Part shown: one piece after another, positions 7,599 through 16,060 of the stretch
How positions within the stretch are numbered: position 1 is the first letter of the stretch
Layout: every line of letters begins with the position of its first letter
From: Candidatus Nitronereus thalassa
GTDB lineage: Bacteria > Nitrospirota > Nitrospiria > Nitrospirales > UBA8639
Length of the DNA: 64,000 nt
Reading direction: 5' to 3'
NCBI RefSeq assembly: GCF_032191465.1
Contig: NZ_JAQOUE010000001.1
Coordinates: 1,550,001 to 1,614,000, forward strand
The notes under the pieces: generated by a model
Database searches by the model: none
The model's input: only the letters and a program-made list of their open reading frames with translations
Told to the model about the DNA's origin: nothing
Position numbers and translations under genes: made by a program

Positions 7599-9100
7599 AA
7601 TTGCTTGATCTCCTTCAGCATTACGCCAAACAATTAACCGAGGAAAAAGAGGAGGCGATTGCCCAGGGTTTGGACGACCCCATCGAATCTCCTCTCGCGA
7701 ACAAGCTGGGGAAAGCGGGCAATTTACATCTTTATTCTCTTACGCTCCCTTCCCGAATGACCGTGCTGGAAGATATCCCTCTCACAATTGTTCCACCCGG
7801 TGATCTTGAACCCACAGAAGGCTATTCACTCCGTCACCTTGGTGGAGAAATTCTGATCCAAACCGTTGATTCCTTGGGGCAATCTCTCGACGACAACACC
7901 ATTGTGCCCGACACTTCGGGGTTTTTTTTGACGGCGACAAAACGACTAGAGGAGATGGCCGCGAAACCCGAGTCCTATTCGCTGGGCCCTGCCGAACGGT
8001 TGACCCCCTGGCTTGACCCTGAACAGGCCGGCGGTGATGGGTCCGCGCGAACCGGGGCTTCCACAGCAGTCCTGTCCACGGTTTGGAGTGATGACGCCTC
8101 TGCCCGGTGGAAGAAACTTGCCACGATAGCGGTGGATCTCATGCGCAAAAATAAACGCGTATTGCTGATTGCGCCAAGTCATCACATGGTGAGTGATTTA
8201 TTAGGATTTTTTGCAAAAACGTTTCGGGATGCCCCGCTGCCGTATAAAAGTTTGCTGAGTTGCTATGAAATCCCCGTGCTTTCTCATGGGTCGGGCATCT
8301 CCTTGCAAGAATTGGGATATGAATCCCAAATGCATTCCTTTTTCGCCGCATCCCGATCGCATAAAACGGCCCTGCAACAAAAGTATGATCGTTTTCGTGA
8401 ACTCACCCCCATCCTGGCCTATAAGGGTCAGAAACAACGCGACCTCAATGAGGTCAAATTACTGGAATGGCGATTACTCGCGGAAGTGAGTGGGTTTCAA
8501 GGTAAGATCAAAGACATCGACAAAATCTTAGCCGACTATGAAAAACTGCCAATTTGGAAACGACTCGGCATGCAAGCGATTGGGAAGAACATACAAACAC
8601 TTGCTGAATATCGAGTGATCTACACGGAAAAAATCGCGGGGCTGATGAAAGAAGTCGAGATTGCCCAAGCCCGCATTCGCGAACTCGTACCCGAAGCTGC
8701 CATCCCGAAAGAGATGAGGCCGGAATACGAAGAACTAAAGGATGATATTTCGCGCCTTGGCGGCACGAAAAAAATTCGCGAAATGCTCTCGGCAGGGGAA
8801 GGTACCAATCGACAAGCCTTTATTCAAAACAAAAAACTTGTGGCAGCCACCCCGGCGCGAATAGTATGCGATCCACTATTTAAACGAGTACGCTTTGACG
8901 TGCTGATTGCCGAAGACGCCCCTAATATTCCTGCACCACTCTTATTAGGTGCCGCAGGATTGATTCGGGAACAAATCATCATCGCCGGCAATACCCAAGA
9001 CCTCACGTCGACCCACGGAGCTTCAGCAATCAGTGGTCTCTGGCGACAATCGTGCCTTGAGCCCAATCCCGCACCGTCGAAGACGGCATCATCATCGTAA
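7595..9100 (+). CDS. Degenerate SF1 (UPF1/Dna2-like) helicase domain protein lacking a P-loop
   Basis: 501 residues. From about 175 the layout follows helicase domain 1 of DNA2/UPF1-type SF1 enzymes. KRVLLIAPSHHMVSDLL matches motif Ia. A long coiled-coil insertion follows (about 265-390). KLVAATPARIV and then FDVLIAEDAPNIPAPLLLG stand where the family has the DEAD/DEAS Walker B, and IIIAGNTQDL stands for the GDxxQL motif III. The P-loop region, where GPPGTGKT should be, reads VLSTVWSDDASARWKKLA and has no Walker A. The second RecA domain is absent. The frame is intact and not otherwise decayed, so it may be a kept, catalytically inactive scaffold rather than a pseudogene. The start is the ATG overlapping the secreted-protein stop. 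Function unknown; proximity to the ATPase genes is suggestive only. Confidence 0.65.
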   Translation: MKLLDLLQHYAKQLTEEKEEAIAQGLDDPIESPLANKLGKAGNLHLYSLTLPSRMTVLEDIPLTIVPPGDLEPTEGYSLRHLGGEILIQTVDSLGQSLDDNTIVPDTSGFFLTATKRLEEMAAKPESYSLGPAERLTPWLDPEQAGGDGSARTGASTAVLSTVWSDDASARWKKLATIAVDLMRKNKRVLLIAPSHHMVSDLLGFFAKTFRDAPLPYKSLLSCYEIPVLSHGSGISLQELGYESQMHSFFAASRSHKTALQQKYDRFRELTPILAYKGQKQRDLNEVKLLEWRLLAEVSGFQGKIKDIDKILADYEKLPIWKRLGMQAIGKNIQTLAEYRVIYTEKIAGLMKEVEIAQARIRELVPEAAIPKEMRPEYEELKDDISRLGGTKKIREMLSAGEGTNRQAFIQNKKLVAATPARIVCDPLFKRVRFDVLIAEDAPNIPAPLLLGAAGLIREQIIIAGNTQDLTSTHGASAISGLWRQSCLEPNPAPSKTASSS

Positions 9101-9278
9101 AGAGGATGATTCGTTAAGCATGATGGATGAAGCGTCATGCGAGAAGACTGCGTCTCTTTCTCTTTCCTCTCGGGTCACTCTCTTTACGCTTCACAACTCA
9201 AGGAAAAATTTCTTCATGACCTTCGGCATTCTAAGAGCAGGAGTTTTCAACTGCCTTCACACGATCAACGCATCTGCC

Positions 9279-9307
9279 TTGACGCTCTCCCCTGAAAAGC
9301 TGATAAT
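9279..9307 (+). promoter_or_regulatory. Promoter of tRNA-Leu
   Basis: TTGACG (9279-9284), a 17-base spacer and GATAAT (9302-9307) lie 15 bases before the first base of the tRNA, so transcription should start a few bases upstream of the mature 5' end. Spacing and hexamers fit a sigma-70-type promoter. Confidence 0.75.
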
Positions 9308-9322
9308 TCTAACTCTTCTTGT

Positions 9323-9408
9323 GCCGAAGTGGCGGAATGGCAGACGCGCTAGATTCAGGTTCTAGTGCCCTCACGGGTGTGCGGGTTCAACTCCCGCCTT
9401 CGGCACCA
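9323..9408 (+). tRNA. tRNA-Leu (anticodon CAG)
   Basis: An 86-base tRNA with all arms: acceptor GCCGAAG pairs with CTTCGGC; the D arm is GCGGAATGGCAGACGC; the anticodon stem-loop is CTAGA-TTCAGGT-TCTAG with CAG at 9356-9358; a long variable arm (GCCCTCACGGGTGT) marks it as class II; the T arm is GCGGG-TTCAACT-CCCGC. Discriminator A and CCA are encoded. It reads CUG leucine codons. A degenerate second copy lies at about 11489-11571. Confidence 0.97.
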
Positions 9409-9761
9409 CTTTTACTTCCCCTTCAAGTGGTCCCCACTGGTGCATTTCTTTTGTAGCTGCACGATCTCATCGTGCATTCTTCGAACCTTGTCATGGGTCG
9501 GGGAGGCCAAAAAAGAGTCGGCATAAGATGCCGAAGCTACACTTTTGTTGTCTGGCCAAAAGAGTCAGAACTCATGCGCGATTAAAAATGGAGTGTATGA
9601 ACAAAAAGAAAAATGGCTATACAGGGTTCGTGAAGGCAAATGCGCGAAGCGTGAGCTAGGAAAAGGGCAGGGACGTTCTTTCACGTTTGACGATTCGCCG
9701 ATTACGCCTCAAATTTTGCGTGAGGAAAGAAAAGCAGCAGGTACCCATATCACCAAGTCAG
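9409..9761. other. Spacer between tRNA-Leu and the ATPase remnant
   Basis: 353 bases without a convincing gene. The left half carries the pair of facing REP-like hairpins (9453-9540). The rest has no recognisable product; a 74-codon plus-strand frame here has no ribosome binding site or family resemblance. The equivalent spacer beside the intact ATPase gene is only about 190 bases, so part of the excess is the REP pair. Confidence 0.5.
9453..9540. repeat. Pair of facing REP-like hairpins with GTAG heads (BIME-like)
   Basis: On the plus strand GTAGC at 9453 leads into the hairpin TGCACGA-TCTCA-TCGTGCA (9458-9476). On the minus strand GTAGCT from 9540 leads into TCGGCAT-CTT-ATGCCGA (9534-9518). 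The two units face each other across about 40 bases. A 5' GTAG followed by an imperfect hairpin is the mark of REP sequences mobilised by REP-associated tyrosine transposases, and two inverted units form a BIME. No such transposase is in the window. Confidence 0.65.
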
Positions 9762-9974
9762 TTAGGTAAATGATTCAGAATTTGCCGTAATATGCGCGGC
9801 AAAAGGATTGGGGTCCTTTTCAGTAGGTGCAGGCGGGACTAAAGCCTCCGGCGTTTTGGCCATTTTCACTTCACCCGATGCAGAGGGTTCTGTTTCTTCT
9901 TCTGCTGAGTCTTCCAAGCTTTGATCTTCTAATTCTCTATGCTTAAACGAAGAGATCTGTTGGAGGTGTGCCAT
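9762..9974 (-). pseudogene. 3'-end remnant of a two-part ATPase gene
   Basis: The 70-codon frame ends with EEETEPSASGEVKMAKTPEA and PNPFAAHITANSES, which line up with the C-terminal tail of the intact ATPase at 11764-14397 (EEETEPSAPGDVERSNTPEV and PNPFAVHLSASSES). Similarity runs from the stop codon back to about 9970 (SSFKHRELEDQ against RSVKQAYEEDQ) and then ends next to the methyltransferase gene. Only the last ~65 of about 880 codons survive, with no domain, so this is a truncated copy. The frame is still open, but nothing suggests it is expressed. Confidence 0.8.
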
Positions 9975-9986
9975 GCCACATCAGAG

Positions 9987-10934
9987 TCAGCAGGACTTCC
10001 GACAGACTATCAGCCACGAGTCGAACAGGTTCAGAGGCATCATAATCCGGTCGAAGAATTTTGGGATTGGTGGTCGCAGCCAGGCCGGAACATACTGGAG
10101 AACCCTCGTGGCAAGATAGCTCACGGTAAAATACCAGGTCGGGCGAGATATGTGGATGATGTCCATACCCGCGCTTTTCATGGCAAGCCGAAGCGTTGAA
10201 CGATTGAAGTAGCCAATATGGGCCAGCCGATAATGCCACCATCGCCACCCCATGAGCCTCGCCGCCACCGAGCCGATGTCGGGAGTAGCGATGAGGCACA
10301 CTCCATCATCGGCCAACACGTTTCCAAGCGACTGGGTCACTTCGATCGGGTTCGGCACGTGCTCGATAACGTCCACCAGAGTCACCACATCAAATGGCCC
10401 CGTCACGTTGTCGTGAGGAAGAGCCCCGAGAGTGACCGGAAGACCACGCTGGCGCGCCTGCGCGTGTAAGGACCGAGACGGTTCCACTCCACAGGCGGTG
10501 AAGCCTGCTTTTTGCGCCTGCTCCACGAAGATTCCGCTACCTGCCCCCACGTCGAGCAGGCGGCCCCTCGGCTTGAACCTTTCGACGATCTTAAGCAAGG
10601 TGTTAGCCTGGATCGCACGTTCAGCGCGGGTCGCTTCGTACTCGTCATCCTCCATCTCCTCGTAGTACTGGAGAACGTTGACGAGATCCGAGCACTGCCG
10701 AAAGCCGCACTGGCCACACTGGAAGATGTCCGCTGTCAACCCATAGGTCGCGTCGGTGATCCGATAGTCGTGTCCCGACATGTTTTCGGGAATCGCTCCC
10801 CTCTTGACCAATGTCATCGAGGAAGATTTACAAACCCAGCACCACTGGGTCGAATTATCTAACGTCGTCAATCCTTGTGTGCTAGGGAATGAGGGCAAGA
10901 TGCGCTCCTGCACCAGCAGTCCTTCGTCCATCAT
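9987..10934 (-). CDS. Class I SAM-dependent methyltransferase with N-terminal zinc-binding segment
   Basis: 315 residues. An N-terminal segment has cysteine pairs (CWVCKSS and CGQCGFRQC) typical of the zinc-binding domain placed before Methyltransf_23-type enzymes. The catalytic core follows: RGRLLDVGAGSGIFVEQAQ is motif I for S-adenosylmethionine, FDVVTLVDVIEHVPNP is the post-I acidic and IEHV region, and LIATPDIGSVAARLMGW completes the fold. The C-terminus is hydrophobic (YLATRVLQYVPAWL). Such enzymes often methylate sugars or lipid-linked intermediates in polysaccharide gene clusters; the substrate here is unknown. The gene is alone, visibly more GC-rich than its neighbours, and sits between a truncated ATPase copy and a decayed tRNA, which suggests acquisition. 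The acceptor is inference. Confidence 0.9.
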   Translation of the reverse strand: MMDEGLLVQERILPSFPSTQGLTTLDNSTQWCWVCKSSSMTLVKRGAIPENMSGHDYRITDATYGLTADIFQCGQCGFRQCSDLVNVLQYYEEMEDDEYEATRAERAIQANTLLKIVERFKPRGRLLDVGAGSGIFVEQAQKAGFTACGVEPSRSLHAQARQRGLPVTLGALPHDNVTGPFDVVTLVDVIEHVPNPIEVTQSLGNVLADDGVCLIATPDIGSVAARLMGWRWWHYRLAHIGYFNRSTLRLAMKSAGMDIIHISRPTWYFTVSYLATRVLQYVPAWLRPPIPKFFDRIMMPLNLFDSWLIVCRKSC

Positions 10935-11488
10935 AGGCTGCCCTTCAATGCGACAAGCAACACGTTCGGTGCGAAGACCCTGAAGGGTACAAAGGGATTG
11001 GTTACGAGGCGCTTATTGGCAGAATTTAATAAAGCATACGAGTTAAGCCGGACAAGCTGTAGAGCACTATTCAACATAAAGTAAGTTCTTTCGTTGTCTT
11101 TCTTAATATTAAAAATTGCAGACCTAAAAAATATTCAGAATGTGAGATGGAGTCATAAATCTATTTTTCTCATCCATCGCTAATCAGATCGCTCAGTGTG
11201 TAGGAATTGAGTCGATGGAAAAATAGGGGACTCCTCACTCATAAAGTAGAATTATTAGTTTCCTGCAGATATGTCAGAGCTATGTATGCAGAATACGTGA
11301 AGGGTTAGGGGAAAGTGAATACGTCTTTTATCCAAGAGTTTTTTGACACAGTAAGTCGTGACATCCAAGATGCACGGTAATTGTCAAGCTTTTTGGCAAG
11401 TGGCTATTGTAAGAAGTAATGGATTCCCGGTGTTCGGTGTGACAAGCAACAAGCATCACTCCTGAGCTATCTATGCACCGTACAATAG
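10935..11488. other. AT-richer non-coding stretch upstream of the methyltransferase
   Basis: About 550 bases with no supported gene. The longest frames have no ribosome binding site and no recognisable product. Composition changes sharply from the GC-rich methyltransferase gene to AT-rich sequence near 11040. No insertion-sequence ends or clear inverted repeats were found by eye. Confidence 0.5.
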
Positions 11489-11571
11489 GAATCAAGGCGG
11501 GCAATGGTCGGATAGACATTCAGGTTCTAGTACCCTCAGGGTATGCGGGTTCAACCCCACCTTCGACGCCA
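11489..11571 (+). pseudogene. Degenerate tRNA-Leu copy
   Basis: The 3' part (ATTCAGGTTCTAGT from 11518, then CCCTCA, GCGGGTTCAAC and CCTTCG to 11571) matches the intact tRNA-Leu at 9323-9408 with scattered changes. The 5' part is recognisable only in pieces (GGCGGGCAATGG against GGCGGAATGG). The variable arm has lost a base, the T stem no longer pairs (GCGGG against CCACC), and no 5' acceptor strand complements the 3' end. It cannot fold into a working tRNA. It lies about 190 bases from the 3' end of the intact ATPase gene, mirroring the tRNA-to-remnant arrangement on the left. Confidence 0.75.
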
Positions 11572-11763
11572 CTTCACTCTCTCCCCTGCTCAATCAGACA
11601 TTGATCGATACTAAACCATTCTGGGCCTATCGAGATCGTGACAGGTTTCGTGAAACGTGAAGCGTCGTGCGTGGAACGTGGGGAAAAAGAGTTCGGCAGT
11701 TCTTCCGCACTGCACGCTTGGGGTCAGAAGGACACTCGCTAGATGGGTGTTTTAGCAGATCTG

Positions 11764-14397
11764 TTACGTTGTCGATTCAGAAGATGCTGAAAGATGCACC
11801 GCAAATGGGTTGGGCTTCTTCTCAATGGGTACAGGTTGGACTGAAACCTCTGGCGTGTTTGACCGTTCTACGTCACCCGGTGCAGAGGGTTCTGTTTCTT
11901 CTTCCACCGAATTGTTCAAAGTTTGATCTTCTTCATACGCTTGTTTGACTGAACGAATCTGGATATCCACATCTTCACAAGCCAGCAACCGTTTTAAATC
12001 CCACTCGGTCACCCAGCTCTTGACCCACTCACGCATGCGTTTGCCTTTGAAATGGGCGGGAGTCGATTCCTGAATCTGCATTGAGGCATGCCGATCATCA
12101 CCATAGACGGAATGATGAAGTTGTCGAATCTTATGATACGCTTCCTCCACCCGGACTTCAGTCAATTCTCGAAGAGGAGTAGTATCCCATTCGATAAATC
12201 GCACCCCTTGCTCAGCCTGCTTTTCAAGTTGAGCCGTGGTTCCGACTTTCCCCAACGCAGCGAGCACGCGAGCCCGATCTCCCTTGGATTCAAGAATTTC
12301 GGATTGAAAATCATCCGTCAATGCGACGACGGCGGCCAGCCCTGGAATCCCCACCTCTGGAGAGGCCCCTAGCATTCGCGATAACTCCGCATAGGCTTTG
12401 AGCCGTTGCACAAACGAATATCGCCCTATCAATTCAGCCTCATCCAGACACACGACCCATCCACGATACCCGGCCAGGCGCATCAGTCTGGCCGCGAAAC
12501 GAAACCGTTGGATCGCCAAATCCACCTCACGGATTCTTGCAAACGAGTAGTTTTGGAACACGCCACATTGCCGAAGGCAGGCCCGAATCTCATTCATGGC
12601 CAGTGGTTCACCACTCCAAAATCGCGTGACACGATGACACATTTCAGGTTCGGTGCTCATACGTTGAAATAAAAACATAGTCGCGGCAAATCGCTGATCC
12701 ATGCCATTGCGATAATCATGTACCCAATCAGATAATTCTTGATACCCCGGACTCCACACATCGAGTCGATTGGCTAGTTCCACCAATACTTGACCGGTTT
12801 GCCCTGGCATGACCGCGCTTTCCACGGCAGCCTGAAATACTTTCAATGGATGATATAACGGCGTTTCCTTACTGATGATGACGCGGCTACAAATACATTG
12901 TTGCTCTAGGGCAAGATGTTGCAAATAGGCCAGTACATGAGACTTCCCCGTGCCGAAGCCTCCCTCCACGATCATGCCTCGAGTCGATTGGCCCTCCGCC
13001 GCTTGCTGATCTACTGCCGTTAACATCCGCTCGAACCGACCTTCGACTTCCGGTTGATAACACCCCATGACTCGAATCACATCAAGGTTGGGCACCCCTG
13101 CTCGCAATCCTTCGATAACTCGACGATCCCGCAAAGATGCAGCCCCCTGGTGAAGAGGAGTTGCTCCAATCCCAATGCTATGGTGACGGACATTCGCCGG
13201 AGATGCGGACAGTCGCACCATGGGTGCGAGAGGGTTTTGTTGATATTTATCACGAACATCATCCCAAATGCGTAGCTTCAACGCTTCATAGCGATCCAGC
13301 CCTCGACGACGATCACTCAAAAACTCCTTTGGTGCCAATACCACAATCAAACATCCCGCATGGTCATCCACGCTATCGATGAATTGGCGCAAAGTGTCAT
13401 ACAGATCGAGTACGGCCGCCGAACTGTAATAAAATGTGGAATCGATTTCAGCGGGTTTCTTTGCAACCAAGTATCGCGACAAATCCAATGTCAACAGAAG
13501 CCCAGTCTTTTTCGCCCGCCGCAACCAATGCGTGAGGGACGTCAACATGTGTCGACCATTGTGACGAGAGATCTTTTGAAAGATTAACGCGTGCTTCACG
13601 CTGGAAATTAGTCGCAATTCCCCTCGCAACCATTCCTTGACCGATTGAGCGACATGGAGATCCGCGTCACTGGATTGTAATTGGGCCGTACACAGACTGA
13701 TCATGGCCATCCGGAATTCCTGGCAAAGATTCAAATCAGCTTCAATCGTACGCTCAATCCACGTTTGCATGTCTTTCCAGAGCAGGGCCTCTTTACGATC
13801 ATTGAGTTGGGCAAGTTTTGTCAGACTGAAATCTTCCCATTTATCAGGAACCTGATACCCTTTTTCACGAACGAGGTCGACCAAAAAATTATAGGCAAGT
13901 TCATCCCAATCTATTTGCTTCGCAACCTTGAAAAACAATCGATCCACCATATGCATCTTGGTAAACCGGGCGTCGACTCTGGCAAAGAGTAGGCCTTCCT
14001 CTTTTCCCAGAGCACTCAATCCAGACTGAAGCGCCGGACGGGTCTCTTGGCATGACCCAATCGCAAATTTGACCGAGCTTCCCCCATCCCGAATATATGA
14101 CCGCACGTATTCTTGCTTGAGAATTCGCAACCAATCCTCCACCAACATTTCATCCAATTCGGGTTCCGCTGGCTCTGAAGATTCAGCCAAGGCTGAAGGG
14201 GCAGTCGGTTTGGGCATAGAGACAGAAGGGGCAAAAAAGTCGCGCAAATCCGCGGGACGTCTTTGAGCTACTTCGACCACAGATTCGTCAGGAATTTCGG
14301 CTACAGCCTGAGGCGCTTCGCCCCTCGAGCCTTCCCCGGACCTTGCCGCCTGAATGCGGTTTAGCGCTTCCACAATCTCACTCATGCCAATGTTCAT
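11764..14397 (-). CDS. Two-part BREX-type (DUF2791/BrxD-like) ATPase, copy 1
   Basis: 877 residues from the ATG of MNIGMSEIVEALNRIQ (an ATG at 14385 and a GTG at 14472 are alternatives). Residues 1-80 form a linker rich in Ala, Pro and Glu that copy 2 lacks. Residues 90-380 resemble an ATPase domain without a P-loop: GGSSVKFAIG at 105-114 stands where Walker A should be, and LLLTLDLSRYLV is Walker B-like. Residues 430-720 form an intact ATPase: GGFGTGKS at 479-486, SKETPLYHPLKVFQA, VVCLDEAE at 648-655 and VVALTDDFQS at 690-699. The tail is acidic. Family memory places it with BREX-associated ATP-binding proteins, but no BREX methylase, PglZ or helicase is nearby. It matches copy 2 along the whole core and ends about 190 bases from a tRNA-Leu pseudogene. 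Confidence 0.85.
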   Translation of the reverse strand: MNIGMSEIVEALNRIQAARSGEGSRGEAPQAVAEIPDESVVEVAQRRPADLRDFFAPSVSMPKPTAPSALAESSEPAEPELDEMLVEDWLRILKQEYVRSYIRDGGSSVKFAIGSCQETRPALQSGLSALGKEEGLLFARVDARFTKMHMVDRLFFKVAKQIDWDELAYNFLVDLVREKGYQVPDKWEDFSLTKLAQLNDRKEALLWKDMQTWIERTIEADLNLCQEFRMAMISLCTAQLQSSDADLHVAQSVKEWLRGELRLISSVKHALIFQKISRHNGRHMLTSLTHWLRRAKKTGLLLTLDLSRYLVAKKPAEIDSTFYYSSAAVLDLYDTLRQFIDSVDDHAGCLIVVLAPKEFLSDRRRGLDRYEALKLRIWDDVRDKYQQNPLAPMVRLSASPANVRHHSIGIGATPLHQGAASLRDRRVIEGLRAGVPNLDVIRVMGCYQPEVEGRFERMLTAVDQQAAEGQSTRGMIVEGGFGTGKSHVLAYLQHLALEQQCICSRVIISKETPLYHPLKVFQAAVESAVMPGQTGQVLVELANRLDVWSPGYQELSDWVHDYRNGMDQRFAATMFLFQRMSTEPEMCHRVTRFWSGEPLAMNEIRACLRQCGVFQNYSFARIREVDLAIQRFRFAARLMRLAGYRGWVVCLDEAELIGRYSFVQRLKAYAELSRMLGASPEVGIPGLAAVVALTDDFQSEILESKGDRARVLAALGKVGTTAQLEKQAEQGVRFIEWDTTPLRELTEVRVEEAYHKIRQLHHSVYGDDRHASMQIQESTPAHFKGKRMREWVKSWVTEWDLKRLLACEDVDIQIRSVKQAYEEDQTLNNSVEEETEPSAPGDVERSNTPEVSVQPVPIEKKPNPFAVHLSASSESTT

Positions 14398-14723
14398 CCT
14401 TTCCAGGGATTCATAAGCCTCTGATTTGGAAAATAGATCATTTTTAAGTTCACGGTTTGGTGTCACAATCACCCATTACCAAGGGTTTTGCCAGGTTCAT
14501 AGGGCTTATGGAACTTTATCGGTTTTTCCTACCATTTCTTGATACTTTTTTCCCTTCCGCCTCCTAAAAACCTTAGTCACCAATGCCAAAATTTTTTCCC
14601 GTATGGGATGGTACCACCACCACAAGATCTGGTAGTGTGCATTCAGGACAACAAATTTACATCGCGATTGATGAAAGATTTCTCCTCAAGCCAATTCTTT
14701 CTCTTTGGAAGGGCCAAAAAATC
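14398..14723. other. Divergent intergenic region
   Basis: About 325 bases between the start of ATPase copy 1 (minus) and the secreted-protein gene (plus). Its left end could code if the GTG at 14472 is the ATPase start. I find no clear promoter, repeat or small gene. An open frame continues upstream of the ATG at 14724 but carries no signal peptide or known domain. Confidence 0.5.
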
Positions 14724-15293
14724 ATGGTGATATCCTGTTTTCCCATACTGAAAATCATTTCATTCCTCCTCCTGATCCAGGGTTGGACCACTGGGGCAGG
14801 AATCCCCCTTGCACAGGCCAAACCGATTGACGGTGTTGGCCAATTGAAATTTGGCATGAAGCCCAGTGCGGTCGAGGCCTTGGATGGCTGTTCCAGCGAA
14901 TACGAATGCCTCTATGACATTTTAGGGAAAAATCGCTATTTTACATTGAGTTATGGAAGATCAGGGCCCTCCAGCACCCCGGACGATTCTCATTCGCAAA
15001 ATGGTACGTTGACCCATATCGATATCGACATGGGAAGCCATACCAAAGAATGGTTTGGGGAATTGTACGAGGTTCTGGTTTCCCAATATCCCCTAAGTCA
15101 TATACCCACGGAGCAAGAGGACGACCATTTCCAAAGTGGAAAAGATCAGGAGTTAATTATTGGGTTCGCCGATGGATCCGTGTTGCTCAAAATTGTTCGT
15201 CGCAAATTCGGGAATACGATTCTTCGGGTCGTGTATCAGGACGAGGTAGCCGCCAAGGCCCAACGAAATCATTGGGAACAGAATCGCGAGTAA
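14724..15293 (+). CDS. Secreted protein of unknown function
   Basis: 189 residues from the ATG of MVISCFPILK, chosen because it opens directly into a signal peptide (hydrophobic IISFLLLIQGWTTGAGIPLA with AQA cleavage). The frame could extend to an ATG at 14583, but that would bury the signal. The mature protein begins with IDGVGQLKFGMKPSAVEAL and has a cysteine pair (GCSSEYEC) and a helix ending in ELYEVLVSQYP. The same plan is seen in the secreted protein at 32788-33315: an F-G-ikwG-like start and an L..QY helix before a beta-rich end. No named family is recognised. Likely periplasmic. Confidence 0.7.
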   Translation: MVISCFPILKIISFLLLIQGWTTGAGIPLAQAKPIDGVGQLKFGMKPSAVEALDGCSSEYECLYDILGKNRYFTLSYGRSGPSSTPDDSHSQNGTLTHIDIDMGSHTKEWFGELYEVLVSQYPLSHIPTEQEDDHFQSGKDQELIIGFADGSVLLKIVRRKFGNTILRVVYQDEVAAKAQRNHWEQNRE

Positions 15294-15477
15294 AAGGATC
15301 ACTCTTTTTCTTCTTTCTCCCCTTCCACTCATACTGTCCACTCCACCCTTCACCAGTGTGTCAAAAATTGCCTTGGTTTTTTCAATTCCTTTAGCATTTT
15401 CAAGAAATTCAAGCATATAGACTAAGCATGAATATTGCTTATTCTTCAGCTTAAGTACTAAGGCGAAGGGAACCCTC

Positions 15478-15834
15478 ATGAAGGTTATGGAACATACAAT
15501 TCAGGGCGCTATTCTATTGGAATTGCAGGGGGAGCTCGATTTTTCATCACGAAAGGAATTTATGGATGCCATTCAACAGACCTTTCATAGTAATCAGCCA
15601 CATATCATTGTTGATCTTCAAGGGATAACTTGCGCTGATGAAGCGGCCATGAGTTTGCTCGTAATCGCCCATCAAAAGCTTATCCAACAATGCCGACGCT
15701 TAAGTTTACTTCATCCCCCAAACCATTTGGCAAACAAACTTCACTCCATGAAATTTCCCCGTATCATTCCTATTTATCGTTCGCTCGAAGAAGCCTTAAA
15801 GCGACAAATTTTTTCTCTACCCCTATATCATTAA
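15478..15834 (+). CDS. STAS-domain protein lacking the phosphorylatable serine
   Basis: 118 residues with the STAS fold pattern: GAILLELQGELDFSSRKEFM, then HIIVDLQGITCADEAAMSLL, then a helix-strand C-terminus. In anti-sigma antagonists the second segment carries D-S-x-G with the regulatory serine; here it reads C-A-D-E-A, so phospho-switching in the usual way is unlikely. It may act as a constitutive antagonist or as a partner for another serine kinase. The start is the ATG of MKVMEH after GAAGGGAACCCTC. Neighbours give no clue: it is separated by about 185 bases from the secreted-protein gene and about 225 from the dehydrogenase. Confidence 0.8.
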   Translation: MKVMEHTIQGAILLELQGELDFSSRKEFMDAIQQTFHSNQPHIIVDLQGITCADEAAMSLLVIAHQKLIQQCRRLSLLHPPNHLANKLHSMKFPRIIPIYRSLEEALKRQIFSLPLYH

Positions 15835-16060
15835 CTCCCGCTCGCGAAAATTCCTGGGACTAGATCCGTTAATCCCTCGAAAACTGCGGTATACACTCCT
15901 CCTATTGTTACCCTCCAAACCACATTTGAACCAATCCTCTTCATACTTTCAAATAGTTGCAGGCAAGGAAGAATCGGGGTCATAATTTCTTAAGGACACC
16001 TCGATTACTAGTGTGTTCCTGATAATATTGATCACCACTCTTTACCAGAGGAGGTCTGCC

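Noticed and set aside
9545-9769. 74-codon plus-strand frame after the REP pair
   Set aside because: No ribosome binding site, no recognisable sequence and it overlaps the ATPase remnant.
9987-14397. Full BREX defence system around the ATPases
   Set aside because: Only BrxD-like ATPases are present; no PglZ, BrxB, BrxX/PglX, Lon-like or helicase gene typical of BREX was found in the window.
15153-15329. Minus-strand frame with a membrane-like segment opposite the secreted-protein gene
   Set aside because: It overlaps a better-supported gene on the plus strand by about 140 bases and has no ribosome binding site.
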